Below, piece by piece: positions 54,530 to 63,126 of a stretch of 64,000 nucleotides of DNA. Positions within the stretch are counted from its first letter, which is position 1. Every line of letters begins with the position of its first letter. Under the pieces are notes generated by a model that searched no databases, was not told the DNA's origin, and saw only the letters and a list, made by a program, of their open reading frames with translations. Origin of the DNA: Lysinibacillus fusiformis (lineage in GTDB: Bacteria; Bacillota; Bacilli; Bacillales_A; Planococcaceae); the NCBI RefSeq assembly GCF_002845985.1, contig NZ_PDFK01000001.1, positions 186,001-250,000 of the forward strand, read 5' to 3'. The translations under genes were made by a program, and so were the position numbers.

Positions 54530-55447
54530 TTACAATTGACTATACACAGAAAATGCATCCGTAATGTTATATTGCTCCGTCCGAGGACCTCCTTCAGCTC
54601 CTACTGTCACTAACACATATTCTTGTCCATTAACAGTTGCTAAACTTGCTAAACATAATCCTGCATCCTCTGTATAACCCGTCTTGCCACCTAGGATTTT
54701 CCCTCCTGGCAATACACTTGATGTCATATGCTGAAACATTCGATTAGTAAATGTAATACCCTCCGGATGAAGGTTCGTTGACTTAATAGAATATCTTTCT
54801 GCTGTATAAACATTTCGAAACTCATCATTTGTTAAGGCATATTGTAAGAGTAGTGACATATCTTTCACAGTTGTATAATGATCTGGATGATGCAGTCCTG
54901 TTGTATTCATAAAATGAGTATTTTTCATTCCCAGTTGCTGCGCCTTATCATTCATAAGCTTTACAAATTTCCGTTCTGAACCAGCAGCATATTCAGCTAA
55001 ACCAATGGATGCCTCTGCACCTGATGGCAGCATGGAACCATACAATAAATCCTCTATCGTCAACCTCTCATTCGGAAGAAAACCTGCCACTGAAGCATTT
55101 TCCTCGTATAAATCATTAAAGATGTTTTTAGGTAAAACGATTTCATCTTGTAAGCTTGGAATTTGCTCAATTGCGACTAAAACAGTCATCATTTTCGTCA
55201 AAGATGCAGGATAAATGACTTCCTCACTATTTTTATCTAATAGTACTTGATTTTCATCTAAATTCACTAAAATGGCATTAGAACTATATAAATCGATATT
55301 GAGCATATCGCTACTCATCGTCGATATTACTTTTGGTGAATCAACCATCTCCTGACGTAATGTTACAGGTGTTTCTTTCAATATCAAATAAACAAATACG
55401 ATCATGAACAGGAACAATATACTTACAATACCTTTTCTTGTGAACAT
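54530..55447 (-). CDS. Serine D-Ala-D-Ala carboxypeptidase (S11, DacF/PBP5-like)
   Basis: 305 residues after AAGGAG. N-terminal signal anchor (IVSILFLFMIVFVYLIL). Active-site triad: SxxK as SLTKMMT near residue 83, SxN region as PSGAEASIGLAEY, KTG as GGKTGYTEDAG. It trims the terminal D-Ala from peptidoglycan stem peptides outside the membrane. The usual C-terminal extension of PBP5 is missing (about 300 rather than 380 residues). Encoded after a VanS/VanR-like two-component system, its likely regulators. Confidence 0.9.
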   Translation of the reverse strand: MFTRKGIVSILFLFMIVFVYLILKETPVTLRQEMVDSPKVISTMSSDMLNIDLYSSNAILVNLDENQVLLDKNSEEVIYPASLTKMMTVLVAIEQIPSLQDEIVLPKNIFNDLYEENASVAGFLPNERLTIEDLLYGSMLPSGAEASIGLAEYAAGSERKFVKLMNDKAQQLGMKNTHFMNTTGLHHPDHYTTVKDMSLLLQYALTNDEFRNVYTAERYSIKSTNLHPEGITFTNRMFQHMTSSVLPGGKILGGKTGYTEDAGLCLASLATVNGQEYVLVTVGAEGGPRTEQYNITDAFSVYSQL

Positions 55448-55535
55448 AAAAACAACTCCTTCTCTTTATGCTTTTATTGAACCATAAAAAAAGGAGCTTA
55501 TTTTTAATTAACTATTAGTGAATTCTTAAGGTTTC

Positions 55536-56663
55536 TTAAGAATTGGCTGGAATCATAACTATGAACACGGTTTGATTGTGATGAGAAGTAGCTGTAATCG
55601 TCCCTCCATGGGCTTGCACAATTTCATTTGAAATGGCTAAACCAAGTCCAGCACCACCCGTTTGTGTAGACCTTGCACTATCTAAACGGTAAAACTTTTC
55701 GAATATCATCTTTAATTTTTCAGGCGGTATGGTCTTCCCTGTATTCTTAAATGAAATAAACGTTTGATTGTTTTCATTTTGTGCACTAATTTCGATTGTA
55801 CTATTGGGTTCACTATAGGCAATTGCATTTTTTAAAATATTATTAAATACCCTTGCTAATTTATTTCTGTCTGCATAGATAGTCATCTCTCCATCTATAT
55901 TGACGATGGCTTTTTGACCCTTTGGTGCTAACAATGGGTAAAACTCATCGGCTACTTGCATTAACATATAGTTAAGAGGAATAAGGTCTTTCTCTAAAAC
56001 GATGGATTGTAAATTAAATCTTGTGATTTCAAAAAACTCATTGATTAATTGTTCTAGTCTATAGGATTTCTCTAATGTAATCGTTACATATTTTTCTTTT
56101 TGCTCAACAGGCATATCCCTTGCCTCATCTAAAAGGCTTAAGTAACCAATGATAGATGTTAAGGGTGTTTTAATATCATGGGCTAAATAAACAACCAGAT
56201 CATTTTTACGTTGTTCTGCTTCTTGTGCATCCCTTGCACGCTTTTCTAATTTATATTTCACATCATTTAATTTCTTCTCTAAAAAATCGAGCTCTGTCGG
56301 AAGATGAATTTCCTTCTCTGACTCATCTGCAAGCATAGTGATACTGTTACTAATTTGATGAAAATAACGAGTAAAACGAGAGAGGGCAATATAAAAAATG
56401 ATCAACAATAATAGGATAAATCCTATAGTAAGCCAAAGAGGTTTATTTTGTTGAAATAACACATTGTAGGCATTTTGTGCAGCAAAGTAATCGAGCTGCA
56501 AGACATTTTCGCAAAAGGCTATAAAAGCATCTGCAAAGGGAGCTTGTAAAACACCATCAATGAATGCAAAGTTGATTATAAAACCTATTATGATTGCTAT
56601 AATAAGAATAAAAACGATTTGTAAAATCATCTTCCTCTTCAATCCGCCAAACTCATTTTTCAA
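55536..56663 (-). CDS. Sensor histidine kinase, VanS-like
   Basis: 375 residues from a TTG that overlaps the response-regulator stop by 11 nt. Two membrane helices (KMILQIVFILIIAIIIGFIINF and PLWLTIGFILLLLIIFYIALS) flank a short external loop of about 50 residues. HAMP-like linker, dimerisation helix with phospho-acceptor VVYLAHDIKTPLTSIIGYL, then N box NKLARVFNNILKNAIAYS, and TQTGGAGLGLAISNEIVQAHGG. The order and wording resemble VanS of D-type/F-type clusters. Confidence 0.92.
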   Translation of the reverse strand: MKNEFGGLKRKMILQIVFILIIAIIIGFIINFAFIDGVLQAPFADAFIAFCENVLQLDYFAAQNAYNVLFQQNKPLWLTIGFILLLLIIFYIALSRFTRYFHQISNSITMLADESEKEIHLPTELDFLEKKLNDVKYKLEKRARDAQEAEQRKNDLVVYLAHDIKTPLTSIIGYLSLLDEARDMPVEQKEKYVTITLEKSYRLEQLINEFFEITRFNLQSIVLEKDLIPLNYMLMQVADEFYPLLAPKGQKAIVNIDGEMTIYADRNKLARVFNNILKNAIAYSEPNSTIEISAQNENNQTFISFKNTGKTIPPEKLKMIFEKFYRLDSARSTQTGGAGLGLAISNEIVQAHGGTITATSHHNQTVFIVMIPANS

Positions 56664-57339
56664 TGGTATACCCCACTCCCCAAACAGTTTTAATAAATTT
56701 TGGGTTTTCCGCAGAATCTTTCATTTTTTCCCTTAAATGTCGTATATGAACCATTACGGTATTATTGCTGTTAAAATACTTGTCCCCCCAAATTTCTTGA
56801 AATAATTGCTCTGAACTAATGACCTTCCCTCGATTTGTACACAAATACCATAGAATTGCGAATTCCGTAGGGGTTAGGGATACCTGTCTTTCATTTAAAA
56901 AGACCTGCCGTGTGTTCTGATTGATCATCAAACCAGCGAAATCAATGATATCTTCTGTTTGCTTCGAACCTTGGTTGTACAATGTAAATCTTCTTATTTG
57001 TGCCTTGACACGAGCAACCAATTCCAATGGACGAAATGGCTTTGTTATATAATCATCTGCTCCTAAAGAAAATCCATTTATTTTATCAATCTCTTCTTCC
57101 TTTGCCGTAAGCATAATCACTGGAAAATTAAATGTTTCTCGGATTTTTTGTAAAATGGTAAAGCCATCTATCTCTGGCATCATAATATCGAGAACAGCTA
57201 AATCCACATTTTCCCGCATAATACACGCCAGAGCCTCTTGAGCTGTATAGTACTTAAATACATGGTAGTTTTCATTTTTTAAATATAACTCAATTAAATC
57301 TGCAATTTCTTTTTCATCGTCAACAACTAAAATATTCAA
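56653..57339 (-). CDS. OmpR-family response regulator, VanR-like
   Basis: 228 residues. Receiver domain with NILVVDDEKEIADLI, phosphorylated Asp in VDLAVLDIMMP, and GADDYITKPFRPLELVARVKA; winged-helix output with VSLTPTEFAILWYLCTNRGKVISSEQLFQEIW. Strong overall resemblance to VanR. No vanH, vanA or vanX genes are nearby; the adjacent carboxypeptidase is the likely target. Confidence 0.93.
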   Translation of the reverse strand: MNILVVDDEKEIADLIELYLKNENYHVFKYYTAQEALACIMRENVDLAVLDIMMPEIDGFTILQKIRETFNFPVIMLTAKEEEIDKINGFSLGADDYITKPFRPLELVARVKAQIRRFTLYNQGSKQTEDIIDFAGLMINQNTRQVFLNERQVSLTPTEFAILWYLCTNRGKVISSEQLFQEIWGDKYFNSNNTVMVHIRHLREKMKDSAENPKFIKTVWGVGYTIEK

Positions 57340-57450
57340 ATGAATTGTCCTCTCCTTCTACTTACACAATTTCCAATGATTTTTCACAGGCATTATAGCA
57401 CTTACGAATAGCTATATCTATTAATAAGAATAGGTTATTTAAAGCGCAAT

Positions 57451-57492
57451 AAAAAAGTAGAGATGGAAAAAACCTCTTTCCAACTCTACTTT
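57451..57492 (-). terminator. Terminator after the PPOX gene
   Basis: Stem AAAGTAGAG-A-TGGAAA / TTTCCA-A-CTCTACTTT, with A/T-rich flanks. Confidence 0.8.
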
Positions 57493-57537
57493 CCATATTG
57501 AATCCCAAGCCTTATCGTTATTCGATATTTAATTTGT

Positions 57538-58116
57538 TCAATTGGTCGCCACAGTAGTAGATTTCCGATTCAAATCCTGTGTTACCACTCTGCCTGAATA
57601 ATAGTGCATTTGTTCATTTAATTTATGCTCTTTTACGGTTAAATTGGTTGGCCTTACTTTCAGAACAAGCGTCTTACTCCCGAGTGATGATTGATACTTT
57701 TCGATATGTGTTTTCGACAAAGGGGCGTGATAATAACCTGGGACATATTTATCAAGCATTGCCTGCATTGCCACAGTAGCCTCATCTAAATCTGTGACAA
57801 TTTCCACCAAACCATTTGCGATGACACTCATATAAGCTGTATCCGTGTTAGCAGGAATGGGATCTACCATTGTTCCATAATTCTCGCATATAGAAATACA
57901 TGCATTTGGGTTGGCTGTTAGGATGTCTATTTTCCTGCCTTCATTGGCACCGTGGAAATAAAAACTCCCATCTTTGAAGACATAATTTAGTGGCAGAACA
58001 TATGGTGTATGTTGATCCACTAAACCAAGAAAAGCGGTTTGTGCGTCTTTTAAAAATGGTTGAATTTGTTTTTCATCTGTACAAGCTCTTTGCAGCATTC
58101 GAATGTCTGTTTTCAT
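57538..58116 (-). CDS. Pyridoxamine 5'-phosphate oxidase-like flavoprotein (NimA group)
   Basis: 192 residues. Split-barrel FMN-binding fold: AFLGLVDQHTPYVLPLNYVFKDGSFYFHGANEGRKIDIL and ACISICENY are the NimA/YwrV-like landmarks; IANGLVEIV follows. Proteins of this group reduce nitro compounds or bind flavin/haem; substrate unknown. Soluble, monocistronic. Confidence 0.85.
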   Translation of the reverse strand: MKTDIRMLQRACTDEKQIQPFLKDAQTAFLGLVDQHTPYVLPLNYVFKDGSFYFHGANEGRKIDILTANPNACISICENYGTMVDPIPANTDTAYMSVIANGLVEIVTDLDEATVAMQAMLDKYVPGYYHAPLSKTHIEKYQSSLGSKTLVLKVRPTNLTVKEHKLNEQMHYYSGRVVTQDLNRKSTTVATN

Positions 58117-58246
58117 CTTTTTATCCCCCTATCCTCTACTAAAGAGGAGTCTACAGCAGGATTGCCCTCTAAAAAAGGGACAGTTTTATGAAAAGGGATG
58201 GGTACAACTTTCAAATATTGAAATGAAAGTTAGTTATGCACTTTAT

Positions 58247-59020
58247 TTATTCACCTGCATCTCGATAAAATAATTTAAGCTGTGCAACAATCAGAATGCT
58301 AATGACTACAAGTAAAAACCAAGAGCTTATTTTGCCAAAATGCACAATCGACCATACTACCTCTTGATTAGGATATGACCATGCCCCAAAGAAAGTAGCG
58401 ATATTTTCAGCAATCCAAATGAAAAAGCCAATCAAAAAGAAAGACGCAACGATGGGCATTTGATAGATTTTATTTCGCACCTTAAATTTGACCATTGTTC
58501 GATAAAACACCACAAAAAGTAATGCCATTAACAGCCATCTAAAATCATAAATAAAATGATGGGTGAAGAAATTGAAGTAAATCATGGCTCCTAGTGGAAT
58601 GGCTACATAACTTTTTGGCCAACTCACGATTTTCAAATCGAATCTACGCCAGGCTTGGCAAATATAACTCGCCACACTAGCATACATAAATCCACTATAT
58701 AATGGAACACCTCCCACTTTTGACCACGCCTCTTCAGGATAAGACCAAGAATTAAAATTCACTTTATACAGTTCTAGCACAAGTCCAATAATATGAAACA
58801 GACAGATGACTTTTATTTCATCCTTTGTTTCTAATCCAAATCTATACATCAAGTATTGCGTCAATAGACAGATGACTAGAATGAAATCATATCTTGCTAC
58901 ACCTGGTATTGGAACAGCTCTAGAAAATGCAAGTGTAATAAATATTACAACAGGAAAAATACAGGATAACGATTGTTGATACGTAAAGATTCCTAAATCT
59001 TTAACAAAATTTTTTAACAT
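58247..59020 (-). CDS. DUF817-family membrane protein
   Basis: 257 residues with about eight helices. It contains the family's conserved aromatic motifs (NSWSYPEEAWSKVGGVPLYSGFMYASVASYICQAWRRF and FGAWSYPNQEVVWSIVHFGKISSWFLLVV). Function of the family is unknown. The upstream region has a TTTATCG-AAAAA-CGATAAA palindrome at 59101-59119. Confidence 0.88.
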   Translation of the reverse strand: MLKNFVKDLGIFTYQQSLSCIFPVVIFITLAFSRAVPIPGVARYDFILVICLLTQYLMYRFGLETKDEIKVICLFHIIGLVLELYKVNFNSWSYPEEAWSKVGGVPLYSGFMYASVASYICQAWRRFDLKIVSWPKSYVAIPLGAMIYFNFFTHHFIYDFRWLLMALLFVVFYRTMVKFKVRNKIYQMPIVASFFLIGFFIWIAENIATFFGAWSYPNQEVVWSIVHFGKISSWFLLVVISILIVAQLKLFYRDAGE

Positions 59021-59100
59021 GAATCCACCTCAGATTAGCTCAAAACTAAATTTATTCTTGTATGAAGAATAAACGATAAATTATCCTATTTCAATATTTT

Positions 59101-59119
59101 TTTATCGAAAAACGATAAA
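59101..59119. promoter_or_regulatory. Palindrome upstream of the DUF817 gene
   Basis: 7-5-7 inverted repeat TTTATCG-AAAAA-CGATAAA, with another CGATAAA about 30 nt away. Candidate operator or small hairpin; no regulator can be assigned. Confidence 0.35.
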
Positions 59120-59186
59120 TTTTTTCGTTTTATTTTGGAACTATTCTTTGGTAGTTTCGTCTTTGTTGTTCTTTATTAATAAAGAA

Positions 59187-59218
59187 AAGAGTAGCCACAT
59201 AATACAGCTACTCTTATT
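59187..59218 (-). terminator. Terminator after the amino-acid permease
   Basis: Stem AAGAGTAGC/GCTACTCTT next to the stop codon, with A/T-rich tail on the minus strand. Confidence 0.7.
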
Positions 59219-59220
59219 AC

Positions 59221-60648
59221 TTAAAGATACATTTTTTGATCTAATTTTAACTGGACTTCTTGTTGGTTTATTACTAAATTTGTAACTTTTTTCACTTTTA
59301 AATAATAAACAATATAACAGCCAATGAAGAAAGCTCCACCACAGTAAAGGGCTAATCGTTGAGCGGGATCAAAAGCCAAGCTTGCCATAACGATGCAGTT
59401 TGCCAATAATCCTAAAATAGGAATAACCGGATAGAATGGTGCTTTGAATTTTAAATCCTCCACTTTTCCTCCTTGGCGTAAATAGGAGCGTCTAAATGCA
59501 ATTTGAGAAGCAGTAATTGCAATCCACCCAATTTGTGCACCTAAACCTGCTAGGGATAAAAGCCACACAAATACGGTATTAGCGGCAAATACGCTTGACA
59601 ATAATGACAAACCAGCAACAGCAAGGGTAATCAATAATGCATTCATTGGAATTCCTCTTCTATTCACCTTCCCTAACAATGGACTTGCCATCTTTTCAAC
59701 GGAAAGAGAAAACAGCATACGTGTTGCAGCATATAAACCCGAGTTAGCGACCGATAATAAAGCTGTTAGAATAACAAAATTCATAATATCTGCTGCATAC
59801 GGAATCCCTATACTATCTAATACAACAACAAATGGACTTTCAACAACACCCGCTTTATCCATAGGAATCATAGCTGCCAATACAAAGACAGATAACACAA
59901 AGAAGAACAGCGTACGCCACACGGTTTGTTTAATAGATTTAGGGATTGTTTTTTCGGGATTTTCACTCTCTCCAGCAGCAATACCGATTAATTCTGTACC
60001 TTGAAATGAAAAATTCACGGTAATCATGGTAATGAGCAGTGCTGTTAAACCATTTGGAAAAAGACCACCCTCATAAAAATGAGTAAGAAATGGGGCATCT
60101 GTTCCATTTTTCATATCGATCAGCCCAAACATAGCTGCTCCCCCAACCGCAAGGAACATCAGGATGGCCAAAATTTTAATGCTTGAGAAGACAAATTCTG
60201 CTTCGCCAAAGGCTTTTGCAGATAAACCATTCAAGACAAAGAGCAGTACAGCAAATATTAGGCACCACATCCATACTGGAGAATCAGGAAACCACCTTTG
60301 CATAAGTTGTCCAGCACCTAAAAATTCGAGTGCAACAGTTACTGCCCAGCCTAGCCAGTACAGCCAGCCAACAGCAAAACCAGTGGCAGGACCGATAAAC
60401 TTCGTCGTATATGTTTGGAATGAACCAGATACTGGCATAGCAACAGATAATTCACCCAAGCATAGCATTGTTAAATACATTACTGCTCCGCCTACTAAAT
60501 AAGCTAGAATGGCACCGGTTGGCCCCGCTTGATTAATGGTGTACCCTGAGCCAAGAAAAAAACCAGTTCCAATACATCCTCCGAGAGAAATCATAAATAA
60601 GTGTCTAGCTTTCATACTTCTTTTCAATTCATATTGTTCTGCTGCCAT
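59221..60648 (-). CDS. rocE: Amino-acid permease, APC family (RocE-like)
   Basis: 475 residues, 12 helices; ATG at 60648 after AAGGAG. N-terminal signature MKARHLFMISLGGCIGTGFFLGSGYTINQAGPTG and helix 6/7 region FSFQGTELIGIAAGESENPEKTIPKSIKQTVWR are typical of the YAT/LysP-RocE subgroup. Close downstream position to arginase suggests arginine/ornithine uptake. A gap of 278 bp to rocF may contain its own promoter; I see no clear terminator there. Confidence 0.82.
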   Translation of the reverse strand: MAAEQYELKRSMKARHLFMISLGGCIGTGFFLGSGYTINQAGPTGAILAYLVGGAVMYLTMLCLGELSVAMPVSGSFQTYTTKFIGPATGFAVGWLYWLGWAVTVALEFLGAGQLMQRWFPDSPVWMWCLIFAVLLFVLNGLSAKAFGEAEFVFSSIKILAILMFLAVGGAAMFGLIDMKNGTDAPFLTHFYEGGLFPNGLTALLITMITVNFSFQGTELIGIAAGESENPEKTIPKSIKQTVWRTLFFFVLSVFVLAAMIPMDKAGVVESPFVVVLDSIGIPYAADIMNFVILTALLSVANSGLYAATRMLFSLSVEKMASPLLGKVNRRGIPMNALLITLAVAGLSLLSSVFAANTVFVWLLSLAGLGAQIGWIAITASQIAFRRSYLRQGGKVEDLKFKAPFYPVIPILGLLANCIVMASLAFDPAQRLALYCGGAFFIGCYIVYYLKVKKVTNLVINQQEVQLKLDQKMYL

Positions 60649-60926
60649 AAAAACTCCTTACACTAATTATCTTGTAAGCACTTTCTTTTTTTCGTGCACG
60701 ACAGATAACTATTTGAAATTTAAATAATTGATAGATGTTCAAGTTAATATATTTTATAAACTGTCAATTTTCTGACAAAATAAAGGCTATTGATGTGCTA
60801 GAGCATTTGCTTTTTCTATAGTAAACTTTATTTAGGGAGAGCTAATTTCTTATATTTGGTTGTGGCGACCTTATAGCCTAAGAAAAGTTCTTCCTTTACG
60901 AGAGAAATGATGTCACTATCCTTTGT

Positions 60927-61832
60927 TTACAGTAATGTATCACCAAATAGAGAGCTGATTAAAGCTACAGCAGCAATTGCCGTTTTATTATATTGATCTA
61001 ATACTGGATTTGTCTCAACAAACTCTGCAGAAGTAATGATATTTGCTTCTGACAGCATTTCCATCGCTAAATGGCTCTCACGGTAACTAATACCACCTGC
61101 AACTGGGGTTCCTACACCTGGCGCATCGTTTGGATCAAGTCCATCTAAATCCAAAGATAAATGAACACCGTCTGTACGCTCCTTTAAATAATCAATTGTT
61201 TGTGACATTACAGTTGTCATCCCTAAACGATCGATTTCATGCATCGTATACACTTTAATACCAATTTCTTTAATAAGCTTTTTCTCACCTGGATCTAAAT
61301 CACGAGCACCAATAATCACAACATTTTCAGGCTTAACTTTTGGCGCATAGCCTCCGATATTCGTTAGTGCAGGATGGCCAAGACCTAAACTTACAGCTAA
61401 AGACATACCGTGAATATTTCCTGAAGGAGATGTCTCACCTGTGTTTAGATCACCGTGTGCATCATACCAAATGACACCTAAATTCTCATAATGCTTTGAG
61501 ACACCTGCTAATGTGCCAATCGCAATACTATGATCTCCACCTAAAACTAAAGGAAAACGTTTTAAGGAAATTTCATGATCTACTTTCTGACCTAGTTTTT
61601 CATTACTTTCTGTGACCGTTTTTAAATTTTTTAAGTTTGTCTTTCCTTCTATTTCTTTATCTTCCTGTTCGATGTCAATGGTTAAATCCCCTTCGTCATG
61701 TATGGAATAACCAAGGCCCTCAAGTCGTTCCGTTACCCCTGCATATCTAATAGCACTTGGTCCCATGTCTACCCCTCTTCTAGTTTGGCCTAAATCCATG
61801 GGTACCCCAATAATTGTCACTTCTTTATTCAT
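60927..61832 (-). CDS. rocF: Arginase RocF
   Basis: 301 residues from the ATG at 61832 (GAGAGGAG 8 nt upstream; an ATG at 61838 is too close). Binuclear manganese motifs: GGDHSIAIG, WYDAHGDLNTGETSPSGNIHGM and SLDLDGLDPNDAPGVGTPV. The start TIIGVPMDLGQTRRGVDMGPSAIRYAG is typical of Bacillus arginase. It hydrolyses L-arginine to ornithine and urea in the cytoplasm, the first step of arginine catabolism. A 7-3-7 palindrome (GAATATT-AAA-AATATTC, 62042-62058) lies upstream. Confidence 0.96.
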   Translation of the reverse strand: MNKEVTIIGVPMDLGQTRRGVDMGPSAIRYAGVTERLEGLGYSIHDEGDLTIDIEQEDKEIEGKTNLKNLKTVTESNEKLGQKVDHEISLKRFPLVLGGDHSIAIGTLAGVSKHYENLGVIWYDAHGDLNTGETSPSGNIHGMSLAVSLGLGHPALTNIGGYAPKVKPENVVIIGARDLDPGEKKLIKEIGIKVYTMHEIDRLGMTTVMSQTIDYLKERTDGVHLSLDLDGLDPNDAPGVGTPVAGGISYRESHLAMEMLSEANIITSAEFVETNPVLDQYNKTAIAAVALISSLFGDTLL

Positions 61833-62041
61833 GATCATTTCTCCTCTCCAATAATTACTTTCACAGTATAAAGAAAATGATATACTGACTCAACTCGACA
61901 TTATTTTAAATTTTTATACAGTTTAAATTATTGAAAACATAGATATTTGCTTGTATAAACGATTGCATAAACGCTATTTCAGTGAATATTAAAACAATTT
62001 TTTCCTATTTTAAGCGATTATTTTACATAAACTACCAAAAT

Positions 62042-62058
62042 GAATATTAAAAATATTC
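62042..62058. promoter_or_regulatory. Palindrome in the long rocF upstream region
   Basis: GAATATT-AAA-AATATTC, with a related half TGAATATTAAAA about 60 nt nearer to rocF. It resembles but does not fit the spacing of an ArgR/AhrC box. The rest of 61833-62168 shows no gene. Confidence 0.35.
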
Positions 62059-62168
62059 TATTTCCATTGTTTTTTTTGAAAATTAAGACGGTAATTTTAG
62101 CAAAAAAGATAATATATTGATAAATAATTTCTAATTTATTCAAATCAACCCCTTTTTTTCTACATAAA

Positions 62169-62201
62169 AAAAGCCTTACTACAATAGTAATTAGGCTTTA
62201 T
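62169..62201 (-). terminator. Terminator after the TetR gene
   Basis: Stem AAAGCCT/AGGCTTT with partial extension (TTACTA/TAGTAA-like), T-rich on the minus strand. Confidence 0.65.
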
Positions 62202-62206
62202 TATCC

Positions 62207-62794
62207 CTATTTTAATAATTTCACAATACTATTCAAACAGGTTTCTTTATAAAATTTATGTTGTTCTTCTAAATCACAAGTTAACCATTGTATTAACGAA
62301 CCATCAATCATTGCTCTCATCATTTTTGCAGAGGCTAAGGAATCAATGTTTGGGCTAAACACACCTTCCCTTTTTCCTAATTCAATAATTTCTTGACCAA
62401 TTCCCCAGCAATTCTCATAAAATTTTAAGTTGATTCTTTTATAATCCTCATTGCCGTTTGCCTTGGCTAAAAAATCTAAATAGACTCTGTAAAACTTTTT
62501 ATTATCTTGGGGTGACACAAAAACAGCGTTTAAGTAGGCTTGAAGCTTTTCTATAGCTGTTTGATATTTGCCTATTTCTTGTATTTCAACACTATAGATT
62601 TTGCTCGTAGTGGATTCCAGTAATGCCAATAATATATTTTGTTTACTTGTAAAGTAGTAGTGAACTACCCCTTTTGAAACATTGGCATGATCGGCTATGT
62701 CTTGTAGTGTAACTTTATCATAACCTAACTTTGAAACAGCATTAAAGGCTGCTTTCATAATTTGTTTTTTACGTTCTTCCTCTTTCTTTTTCAT
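62207..62794 (-). CDS. TetR-family transcriptional regulator
   Basis: 195 residues; ATG at 62794 (CCGGAGG upstream) rather than 62818. N-terminal helix-turn-helix KQIMKAAFNAVSKLGYDKVTLQDIADHANVSKGVVHYYFTSKQNILLALLE; the C-terminal ligand domain is of the BetI-like type (FYRVYLDFLAKANGNEDYK, RAMIDGSLIQWL). Divergent from the YhdH-type oxidoreductase, which has the palindrome TGACCGGTCA in its promoter region, a typical TetR-family operator. Confidence 0.9.
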   Translation of the reverse strand: MKKKEEERKKQIMKAAFNAVSKLGYDKVTLQDIADHANVSKGVVHYYFTSKQNILLALLESTTSKIYSVEIQEIGKYQTAIEKLQAYLNAVFVSPQDNKKFYRVYLDFLAKANGNEDYKRINLKFYENCWGIGQEIIELGKREGVFSPNIDSLASAKMMRAMIDGSLIQWLTCDLEEQHKFYKETCLNSIVKLLK

Positions 62795-62821
62795 AGATGC
62801 CTCCGGTGATTTAATCAATTA

Positions 62822-62971
62822 CGCCTTAGTGTAATTGCCGCTGACGCTTCGCTTGTACGCGAAGAAACAATGCATCCAGATTTTTTTGATTTTGCTCGAA
62901 AGCTCATTTCTAAAAACTGTGACATCCGCTGGCGGCTTTATGAGGATTCAACGGCTATCTCCCATTATAAA
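62822..62971 (+). pseudogene. C-terminal gene remnant, unrecognised
   Basis: An open stretch reads RLSVIAADASLVREETMHPD, FFDFARKLISKNCDIRWRLY, EDSTAISHYK and a stop, without a start codon or ribosome-binding site. It has protein-like composition but I do not recognise the family. It lies between the divergent TetR and oxidoreductase genes. Confidence 0.4.
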
Positions 62972-63065
62972 TGAGAGGGATTTCTGTACATAACAATACA
63001 AAAACATATACTGAATCAAGTTAAAGCTATTATACAGGAAGAATAGGTAAACTCCAATTTTATAT

Positions 63066-63095
63066 TGACCGGTCAGAATAATTTTGTTACTGTTT
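63066..63095 (+). promoter_or_regulatory. Promoter of the oxidoreductase with TetR-type operator
   Basis: Perfect 10-bp palindrome TGACCGGTCA (63066-63075) overlapping a possible -35 (TTGACC), with TACTGT 17 nt further as a weak -10. Confidence 0.55.
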
Positions 63096-63126
63096 ATTGG
63101 AATTAAATGATAAGGGGATGTTTACT

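Noticed and set aside
62041..62060. AhrC/ArgR box upstream of rocF
   Set aside because: The palindrome has 9 nt rather than 4 between GAAT and ATTC, so it does not match the usual box; kept only as an unassigned palindrome.
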